Made by a program: the position numbers and the translations under genes. A stretch of 22,665 nucleotides of DNA. It comes from Chloromonas sp. AAM2 (taxonomy: Eukaryota > Chlorophyta > Chlorophyceae > Chlamydomonadales > Chlamydomonadaceae). Position 1 is the first letter of the stretch. The number at the start of each line of letters is the position of its first letter. The DNA lies in the NCBI GenBank assembly GCA_004335635.1, contig QAXH01005098.1, forward strand, positions 1 through 22,665, written 5' to 3'. Positions 10,901 through 19,193 of this stretch are shown in pieces. The notes under the pieces were generated by a model, which ran no database searches, was not told where the DNA came from, and saw nothing but the letters and a program-made list of their open reading frames with translations.

Positions 10901-12000
10901 AGCACCGGCAGGCATCCCGTCTTGTGCAAACGTGCCGCCACCGAGCATGCCCCCGCCGGTGCTAGAACCACCCACTCCCGCGTGCCCCGCTGCACCACCA
11001 CTACTCGGCACGTTGACGGCCGCATTGCCCCCCTGTGCCGCAGCCTCAAGCGAGGTACTCCACCAAGATGGCGCAGCATCACTTAACGCTGTGGCGTTTA
11101 GCAAAGCGCTTGCCGAAGCCCCGGGGGTGCCTCCTGACGCAGCGACAGTTGACAGCCGAAGGGCGGGAAGCAGGGGTAGATAGCCGAACGGATCGCCTGG
11201 AGTGGCCCCAAGGCGGGACGGCCCCGTCCCCGCACCCCCACTGGAACCGAACAAATCCCCGTCCCCGCCTGTGCCCGCGCCCGTCCCGCCTCCCGCCGCC
11301 AACACCGCCGCTAAATCCACCAGCCCCGCATTCTTTAGGTAGGCAATGAACTGCTGCATGGTGTCGGAAAACACGCCCGTTCCCGTTCCCGCTCCCGCTC
11401 CCGGTCCTGTTGCCTCTGCGGATTGATCGGGGTGGGTGGCGGCCGCTGCATGTGCATGTGCTTCAGTCGCGAAGCGGCTGGGGTGGTGTGTGGAGTGTCC
11501 CGCAGCCCCGCCTGTGCTAGTAACGGTTCCTTTGAGGTTCAGGAAGGACATGAAGTGATGTAGCAGGTCCTTGAATGAGGTGGAGTGCGTGGGGCCAGCG
11601 GGAGGGCCTGCAAAACGGATAACCAGCAGTGCTAAGGCTGGCGGTCTTGCAATTACCAGTGAGAGAACTGGATACCAACGAACACAGACAAATGCTCGTG
11701 CAACGAAAGCAACGTCAAACGCAAGTCAGTGAGCAAGTCAATGCCAACGATTGATGACAAGGAGCGAGCACAGCCGGTTGGATAACTCAACAACCTCAGC
11801 ATCACTCGGGCACTGTGTTCAACTCAAGCTGCCTCTGCCCTGACTTGCGGTAGCCACTGTGTTTGGAATGATGTTCTTCATGTGTGCACCACCCTGCTAC
11901 CAGTGACCTTTCTTGGCTGGGCGATTGTCAGGCGCGTAATTCTTGGAGAAATATCGTGTCTAGCGGCAGTACCGTGGGTTAAACCATGAAAAGCCATGTA

Positions 12001-12039
<39 letters not shown>

Positions 12040-15000
12040 TGCGCACCAACAAACGAATTGGCTTAGATTCATCTCAGCACTTGACCCCAACGGTCTTTCT
12101 GCATCTACAAACAGCCACACCTGTTGGCCCTAGGAGGAACCGACGCAGGTCGTCCGCCTTTTCCTTCTCCGTCGAAGCCCCCGGCAATCCGCCCCCCGAC
12201 GCACGCGTGGGCAGGGGGGCTAGGCCACGCAGTGCGGGGGCGGCGGAGGCGGCGAGCGTGGCAGAGCCCCACAGGGCGCGCAGATGAGCAATGGAAGCAG
12301 CAAGGTGGTCTGCCTGCGCAGTCGGTTGGTTGGTTGGTTGGGTTAGTTGGGTTAGTCAGTCGAGTCCCTGGGTGAGAGCGTCTCTTGCTCCTTTCTCCAG
12401 TCCAGTTTACCGAAAGCTGCCCGCTTCCCGCAGGTTTGCAGCGGTTGCTGGACAAATCAACAATCTAATCGCTTAGCAGCCGCCTACATCACCCGCTTAA
12501 GCAAGGCATGAGGAGGAAGATCGATCCCGCTCCCAAAAACGTTGAGCACACCTGTTTATCAAAGTGGCCTTGGTTCACCTGTTTATCAAAGTAGCTGACG
12601 GCGTCGGCTGACAACCCGCCCCGCCCCTGCTTGTCCTGGCCTCCAGCAGTTGGTGGGCCCCCGGGCAGCCCTGGCCCTGAGAATCTTCCCCTGAGCTGCG
12701 CTAGAGAGGCCAGAGCGGCCTCCGCCTGAATAGCAAACACATGCAGTCGCTTGTTGGTGTCTTTCACATCCGTGCTTGGCTGAAGTGGCAAATGACAAAT
12801 CCTTGATCACTCAAGTGGTCGGGAAAACACCTGTGAAAACTGCTTGGCACAAACAGTACATGAGTGATGAGACCGCACCAAGCTGACTACAAACCTCATG
12901 CCTCTGGTTTGGATCATGTCTTGTTCTTTTTTATGAGTCGTTTGATGTCAGAACCTAAGCTCAACCCTTTCCCGTCACACACCTGCGAATCCAGGTAACT
13001 GGCATCAATCTGCACGTTATTCCCGGCGCTGGCCGTTCGCTTGTGTCCCGCTCCCGCAGGCGGGGCGCCTGGGCCCGTCCAGTGCACGCCACTCGCCAAC
13101 ACCTGCGGTTTGAAGGACGTTGGTAACTGAATCAGCAGTAGCATACTGTTGCTTAGAAGTACAGCATTTCAGTACGTCACACGCGTCTCAGTGTACGTTC
13201 CCTTGCACAGTCTCCCATGTGCAATGCAAACGTAAACACGCAGACATGGACATGCAGACACGCAGACAGGCAGACCCACCCACACACCCACCCACACACA
13301 AAACAAACAAGTAAACACGCACCTCGGTCCCTGTGCCGTCCCCTGCCGCTGCCAGCCGCTGCTTCCACAGCTCAAGCAGCTTTTCCACGCTCAACTGAAG
13401 CGCCTCAAGCTCTGTCTTGGGGGAGACAAAACCACTGGGCAGCACACCTGGGTTTGCAAGGGCATTGCTGTCATGTAATTGGATCACCAGCAGCATCTAG
13501 CAATCCGTGTGTCTTTTGGATGCATTGGGTGAATTTCATACTTCAAGTTATGGCCAGGCGAGGCAGGCTACTTGCTCAGATGCGTGACCTTGATGGTGAC
13601 AACATTTTCTGTTCCATTCGAGGGTTGTACAGACTCTGAAAACACCTACATACTTTGTGCCCTGTCCAGGTGGTTGACACCATGGCGTGCGGAGACACCA
13701 TCACACACGCATGCACACATTTGCGCACACGCATGCACACATTTGCGCACACGCATGCACACATTTGCGCGCACGCATGCACACACGCGCATGCATGCAC
13801 ACACACGCATGCACACACACGCATGCACACACACGCATGCACGCATGCACACACAAGCATGTTGCAAGAGACACTTCCTGGCTGCAGTACTCACCCACAC
13901 CCACACCCACACGCACGTGGATCATGCCGTGATAAGGCATGTAATAAACGATTATGAACGCACCTGGCCCGTCTCCGTGGCGTGAAGCACTGCTTCCGGT
14001 GGGGGAGAGAGCGGAGGTAGAGGTGTTGGCTTCCTGTGAAAGAAACCAACAAACTCACAAGCAGTGTCAATCCAGTGAGCTGCTTCTTGCCTCATAGCAT
14101 CACCTAGTTGGACAAATGCGGATTTGGCTGGGCAAGCTTCTGCAACAAAGCCAGGCACCAGATTTAGTCGAACTCACATGAGGCTCAGCCAAGCGTCGGC
14201 TGCGGTCAACCCTCCCAGCAACACCCATGTCAGGAGGCAGTATTTCCAGTGGACTTGGCTTGACAAGCTTCTGTAGCAGAGACGGGCTTTGCACAGTGGT
14301 GCTTCAACCCATGCACAGTTCCTACCTGGGGGAACACCGGCCCCCCGCCTTGTAGGAACATGCCCCGCAGCGCGGCAAGAGAGGCGGCCACGTCAAGAGG
14401 GGCCTGCAGAACAACAAAGGTGGCCACTGCTGATTGGAAATCATTTTACAGGCAGAGTTATACCGGAGAAACTTTTTGCTCCGTAAACTGGAATGATGGG
14501 AACGACATTTTACAAGCCCCGTACAGGGGCTATAACCCTGCCTAAAGGTAACTTCTAATGGTATCAATCCCTGAGCCATTTCTAAGTGAGAGGGTGTATC
14601 AGACCACAGATAGTAGGTTTATAACCACAATTTATAACCACAAATAGTAGTTTTAAGATTGGAAAGTATCGTCATTTAAACGGTTGGCAAGGCTGACAAG
14701 TAAAGGGTCACGGCAGTGTCCAAATGAAACTGCTCGAAATCAGCTTGCTGCACCAACTGCCACCAGCTACACACAGGTTGTTGCTATACTGCAGCCCTTC
14801 ACGTTTGTATTGCCGCGTCACCATCATCAGTACTGTACAACCATCCTGGCTGTTCAAGGCGTGCCTCAGCCACAGGCAAGGGGCATGCAAAGCATGACGT
14901 AATGCAAATTCGATGAGTGTCCCACTCTGGACCATCCAGTCTGGGAATTGTCCAGACCCACAAACCTGCCGACTCAGCAAAACCTAGCTTCCACACCTTG

Positions 15001-18000
15001 TGCGCTGTGTCGTTTGCCGCCATGTTGCTCCATGAAGAGTACATGGAGGCAGCAGAGCCCGAGCGCTGGTGGTTGGGGGTGGTTGAGCCATGGGCGGGCA
15101 AGCCGGGAAAGTGAAGGGCCAGAGGCGCCTCGCGACCGTGAATCTCCTGTGCGAGACAGCAGGAACTGTTGTGGAGTCGACTTCTTCAGGTACTCATGGA
15201 TTGGAGCTACTGGCAACAAACACAACTGTGATATAGCCCCCACACAGTATAGTCACCCCGTATATTCTGGCATGAAAGGAGGAACAAGGGCATTGATGAC
15301 AAGTATGTGGTCGCTGATCCCCGCGGACACCCACGTGTAGTGTATGCCGTGCCCACATGCAAGCCCATGTGCACCCACATGAATGCCATGCCCACATGCA
15401 AGCCCATGTGCACCCCACGTGAATGTCGTGCCCACATGCAAGCCCATGTGCACCCACGTGAATGTGCTCCACGGTGCGCTGCACACTGCCCGGTTGAGTG
15501 CCCGGGGAGGAAGCCGAGGGGGTGGCGTCACCACCACGGCCTGCAAGAAAACACAAGGTGACAGTGAAAGCATCAAATGAAGAAACCGTCAGACGACTGG
15601 TGAACAGCAGAGATTGCTGCAACGAATTGGTACTCGGCAGCTACCCTAGGGTTGTGGCACTCGATCCTGCCCCCCCTTCAATCCTGCCCACCTACTGTTC
15701 ACCACTGAACCTTATGCAACAACTTACCAGGCGAGTCAGGATGTCCTGCACTGTGTGTGCGAGCGCTGAAGCTGGCCAACGCTTTCTATACCAGTACTTA
15801 TTATTATTCTTATTATTACTATTATTATTATTACTACTATTGATACTACTACTTGTATTGCTAGTACGATGAGGGTAGCTCCAGCTGGCCCTTACCCGGG
15901 GAGTCCGGGTGAGCAGAGCGCCGGGTATGCGAGCGCCTGAAGCTGGCCACTGTGGCCAGCCCGTCAGCCGCTGCCTTCTCCTTGTCCTCCACTATCAACC
16001 ACATAACCTCCTGCCACAGCTCCTGGAACACACAGGCCAAGAGCATAGAAGGACAGCTCTTGATGTAAGGATTAGGCGCAGAAAGCGAGGATATGGGCTC
16101 ACCAATAACCATGAAAAAGAAGAGATACAGATTTTCAAGACGAAACAACACACAATTGTCAGGAAGAACTCAAAGAGTTGCTGGAACATCAGCTTTCCAA
16201 TATCAGATATGGTTCGCCAAAAGCAAGCCATAAACCAAATCAAGAACGCCACTCGCAATCAATGGCCGCATGCCATCGAATTGATCCTTCATTTTCACCT
16301 TGCCCATTCCTTTGATTGTTTTGTTTCTTGAAATCTCATCCAGATGAATTCCAAAAAGACAACCAATAAGATAGAAGCCACATGCATGAATCGGGCACCA
16401 ACCTGCACATCAGGGTGGCCGTAGATGTGAGTCCTGTACTTCTTCTCTAGGTCGAGCAGGCCCTGCTTCAGAGTGAAGTTCTTGGTCGAGTAGCTTTGCT
16501 TAAGGTCAAGCTCAAGCTTCTGCGGGCAGTGGAAGGAAATGCCAAAGCTTTTGTGTTTGGTGGACTTACATGAGCGTGAGCAAAAAAAAGAGCCTGTGAG
16601 CCATCCCCATGCCCCCTAGGGACCCCCTGTGAAAGGGAAGGCTGTTGCATGTCCACAAACCACAACACAAAATGGAAGAGCTGCTGTGTTTGGTGCACTG
16701 CTGTGCATTGGTCGTGAACGAACAAAGGACATGTGTGGGCCCATGCTGCAACCCTGACGGTTCTCATGAACAAAGGAAGTATGACTGTGTTTGCTGGACA
16801 ACATTCAGATTTGCTTCCTCAATTCACGCCTGGCTGTTCTTCTGCTTGAGCCGGTTGTCACTTGTTGCTCTGAATCACCATGGTCGATGTGGACCCCCTA
16901 GATCGTCCTAATTGACAGCACAACCTGTCCTACGTCTGTGGCCTGGTTACACCGGCACAGTGGCTGTACCACCCACTCCTGCCCATGGCAGTCTTGTTCT
17001 CTGAACATGTTGCTCTTCTTGATTTAATCAGCCCTGATTGCGTGCTGGCTGCATACTCCTACATGCTCTTCCCATGCATGTGACAATAGAAGTCCATACC
17101 TGTACTTTGCGCTCCAATTCCTTGACCCTGCTTGCATCCCTCGTGACCTCGAGTTCATCCTCCAGCTTTTTGATCTTCTCTGCGAGCTTCCGCGCAACAC
17201 TGGGCTTCATGCTCATTTGCTCGAGCAGCTGCAAGGGAGCACGTGGCAAGGAACAACATGTGTGTAACTGATCGGCACATGGGTCACACCACTGTGTGAG
17301 GAGAGGCAGGGTCATCTTTGCAACCACCATGCACAATCAAGAGGTTGATAATAATCAGTGTTGGTGTTCAGGCACGCATCACATTAGAATGTGCCCACGC
17401 AGTCTCATGTTCAGGTATCCACCAGTTCCACCTTTCAACATCATGCTCTACTTGCTTTACCTGTTCAATCTGGCGTGCGAGCTCCTTATTGTCATGCAGC
17501 CCGTCCAGTGCTGACTTGAGCACTGTGGTCTCCACTTGAGCATGGCCCTCAGTGCCCGCCTCCTGAAAACAAAACAGTGCCACCATTGTGCATAAATGCT
17601 TTATGGTGCACGCTCCAAAGCGATGCCACACGTTGTACAATGTATGTGCTCTGATGCAAAAGCGAGTATGGCACGTGATGGCCACAGGCTTGACCAGGCT
17701 TGGCTAGCAATACAAGGCACAGACGTATGCAAGGCTTGGCTAGCAGTGCATGTGCGTCTCAAGAGAAGAGGGGCAACAATGGATCATAGGTACAACCGAT
17801 GAACCCTTGGCCTCAGCACCAGTGATGAGGCCAGAACAGCCAGGCTAACACAACCCGGGTTGTGCTGCTGACCGTCAGAATACTTATTGGTGGGCAGAGT
17901 CACCTTTATCTTATGTTCCAACACGCCAATGACCTGAGGTAGCAACATGGTGGATGAAAGTACCACCAAGAGCCCTCTGGGCGCACTTCTTGCCTATGTA

Positions 18001-18681
18001 TTGGTGTGCACCTGCGACGTGCGCATGCATCATGGAAACCACTCTGATCTGCTATTCATGCACATGAACAGGTGGCCAAGTGTGGGTGGAGAGGCACAGC
18101 AGAACAGCACGCACCTGGACAGCCCAAGCCTGCGATGCCAAGCCCTGGTGTGATCCTCGGCTTGGAGTTAGTGTTGACGGGATGAGTCTGTCTGTCGCAA
18201 CTCGCCTTAACCCTCGCGCCAAGCTCTGTGCAGCGCGCACTGACACGATGTGGCAGTGTGAGCTGCACATCAGCGCGTTAGGGCAAACCCATGGCCACGC
18301 GTAGTGGCTGCACAGTTTCAGAAGCTCATCGGCATCAACGCAGAAGCTGCCGGGTGCCTAACTCAAAAGGTTGTGTTGAGACGCAAACCAAGACAGACAG
18401 CAGGTTCGGCCTGTGCACGTCAGAGTAAGCTGACGAGGCCTTTGCGCGTTTAGGTGTGATGATGAGACCGAGGCAAAGATGCACGTGCCCACACAGAAAC
18501 CCGCAATCACGCGAGGGTTCTCCTACCCATCACCCACAGTCAATGTTCTGGGCCTGTCGTTACGTCCGTCGATCATATCCCTAACTTGCTAGAGTTGATC
18601 AAGCATACGTTCTGCTCGCGCAGTGAAACGGTCAAGCATTTCCATCGCCCGAGTTCCCATTGGATCGCTGCTAAAATCCAT
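7955..18681 (-). CDS. Large 20-exon gene: uncharacterised coiled-coil and low-complexity protein
   Basis: Exons (minus strand): 18681-18609, 18239-18115, 17933-17904, 17562-17461, 17228-17100, 16519-16403, 16022-15896, 15540-15458, 15146-14997, 14403-14326, 14270-14178, 14033-13964, 13447-13323, 13102-12983, 12779-12579, 12313-12121, 11607-9925, 9594-9446, 9143-8952, 8281-7955 (TAG). All 19 introns are GT-AG and every junction keeps phase, giving about 1388 residues. I do not recognise the family. Residues about 67-190 are heptad-like and charged (KLAEKIKKLEDELEVTRD, KQGLLDLEKKYRTHIYG). Residues about 260-610 are Ser/Pro/Gly linkers with short helices. Exon 17 is low complexity. Residues about 1167-1280 form a second strong coiled coil (EVDALTRLLVDVKMAYAERD). 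The tail is Ser/Ala-rich. There is no signal peptide, membrane segment or catalytic motif. A structural role at cytoskeleton, basal body or Golgi is possible but only inferred. Exons 1-2 are the least certain: the frame is open upstream of the chosen ATG (context GAAATGG), and no homologue supports the start. Confidence 0.75.
8282..8951 (-). other. Last intron of the coiled-coil gene
   Basis: A 670-base intron runs from donor TCG|GTGAGT to acceptor CTTACAG. A minus-strand open frame of 64 codons lies inside (8854-8660). It has no match I recognise, and both flanking exons already join in phase 0, so it is treated as intronic. Confidence 0.6.
9925..11607 (-). other. Exon 17 of the coiled-coil gene: 560-codon low-complexity exon
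   Basis: This exon is 1683 bases, several times longer than any other in the gene. It starts after TTTTGCAG with PPAGPTHSTSFKDLLHHF and ends in DDYAS at a CAG|GTGAAT donor, just before an in-frame TGA that would otherwise look like the stop. Its donor phase joins exactly to the EIAEMRA coiled-coil exon at 9594. Composition is dominated by Gly, Ala, Ser, Thr and Pro (for example GAGAGTGTG), typical of disordered linkers in green algal proteins. More ordered pieces are MQQFIAYLKNAGLVDLAAVL near the start and MQAVMAHVRQRHSKFLASCP in the middle. The plus-strand frame of 181 codons at 10638-11183 is its antisense shadow. Confidence 0.8.
11887..12039 (+). mobile_element. Copy B of the dispersed element with a pure (ATG)13 tail
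   Basis: This copy lies in intron 16 of the coiled-coil gene, antisense to it. It is the cleanest copy: GCTACCAGTGACCTTTCTTGG, then GGCGCGTAATTCTTGGAGA, ACCGTGGGTTAAACCATGAA and AAGCCATGTA, followed by 39 bases of pure ATG repeat (12001-12039). In sense orientation one frame reads FLGWAIVRRVILGEISCLAA then VPWVKP and stop, and this frame is roughly kept in copy C. That might be the tail of an element-encoded protein, but it is only an inference. Confidence 0.65.
12552..12578 (-). promoter_or_regulatory. Second in-frame 5' splice site downstream of exon 15
   Basis: A 17-base block ending in AAACAGGTG on the minus strand occurs twice, 27 bases apart (12592-12576 and 12565-12549). Both copies carry a CAG|GTG donor, at 12579 and 12552. 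Using the second adds exactly nine codons (VNQGHFDKQ) without changing frame. Confidence 0.6.
13255..13310. repeat. CA-rich simple repeat
   Basis: A CAGACA(C/G)G-type run grades into CCCACACACCCACC. It lies in intron 13 of the coiled-coil gene. Confidence 0.7.
13706..13860. repeat. Minisatellite: 22-bp units grading into 14-bp CA/GCATGC units
   Basis: Three units of about 22 bases (CACGCATGCACACATTTGCG followed by CA) run from about 13706. Units of about 14 bases (CACACACACGCATG) follow to about 13860. Most of the array alternates purine and pyrimidine and contains many TGCATGCA palindromes. It lies in intron 12 of the coiled-coil gene. All long open frames across it, on both strands, are artefacts of the repeat. 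Confidence 0.9.
15346..15463. repeat. Tandem repeat, 39/40/39-bp units, overlapping the exon 8 donor
   Basis: Three units (15346-15384, 15385-15424, 15425-15463) share the core CCCACATGCAAGCCCATGTG. On the minus strand each unit begins ATTCA(C/T)GTGGG. The donor of exon 8 (CAC|GTGGGT, exon end 15458) lies inside the rightmost unit, so near-identical donor sequences recur 39 and 79 bases downstream. Confidence 0.85.
15728..15785 (-). other. Intronic copy of exon 7 (possible alternative exon 7b)
   Basis: This 58-base segment between exons 7 and 8 resembles the 3' half of exon 7 (15896-16022). It is bounded by TATAG before and CTG|GTAAGT after. It encodes KALASFSARTHSAGHPDSP, against ASFRRSHTRRSAHPDSP in exon 7, and is one codon shorter across the aligned part. 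It enters in phase 0 and leaves in phase 1, as exon 7 does, so it could replace exon 7. The acceptor is poor, because a TTATTA microsatellite (15797-15855) sits where a pyrimidine tract should be. It is either a decaying duplicate or a weak, mutually exclusive exon. Confidence 0.6.
15797..15855. repeat. Degenerate (TTA)n microsatellite
   Basis: A TTATTATTCTTATTATTACT-type run lies in intron 7 of the coiled-coil gene, directly upstream (in transcript sense) of the exon 7 copy. Confidence 0.9.
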
Positions 18682-19193
18682 TTCAGAACACCTGGCCCCA
18701 CACATGAGCGCTGCGTTCCAGCTCTGAACGCGGTAAGTTCCAACAGTGCAGTGTAACTTTGAATTGATGGGGTTTGAAAGATTGATTCCACCAGCATGGC
18801 GCCTTACGCTGCTGTCTCCCAGCAGCTTCGCGTGAGTGGAGAGTGGAAGCATGGCATTCACATTACTCTTTTCAATCTGGTCCAGCAGCTGTTCGAGACA
18901 GTGGCAAGTGGAAGCATGGAACATACATGTGCGTTTCACAGGCTGGTTGAGGTGGTAAAGGATGTCGCAAGTCAACGGTGTAGTTCACAATCGCATGTAA
19001 TTGTAAAGCATATCTGGCCTGGGTTGAAGGCATTCGCACGAAGTTGGTGCCGTACTTAGTGGCCAGCTCATGGTGTGCACTTCCTCCTTACGGCCTGATC
19101 GGTTCCAGCTGGCAGTGACATGCGATTGTGACCTGCTACTGAGCCACAGACCAGACGTGAAAGCTGCAAACAAACCATGGCAGAGTCGAAAGT
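18682..19193. other. 512-bp gap between the oxidoreductase and coiled-coil genes
   Basis: Both flanking genes are on the minus strand. This gap must therefore hold the 3' UTR of the oxidoreductase gene and the promoter and 5' UTR of the coiled-coil gene. One minus-strand frame is open through 18975-18589 and includes the proposed exon 1, so the coiled-coil protein could start further upstream. No TGTAA signal was found on the minus strand here. Confidence 0.45.

Noticed and set aside
10638..11183. Plus-strand open frame of 181 codons, Pro/Ala-rich
   Set aside because: It is antisense to the low-complexity exon 17, whose frame joins in phase with exons on both sides; GC-rich repeats open frames on both strands.
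13572..13985. Open frames rich in His/Thr/Cys/Val on both strands
   Set aside because: They are translations of the CA/GCATGC minisatellite, with no protein-like composition.
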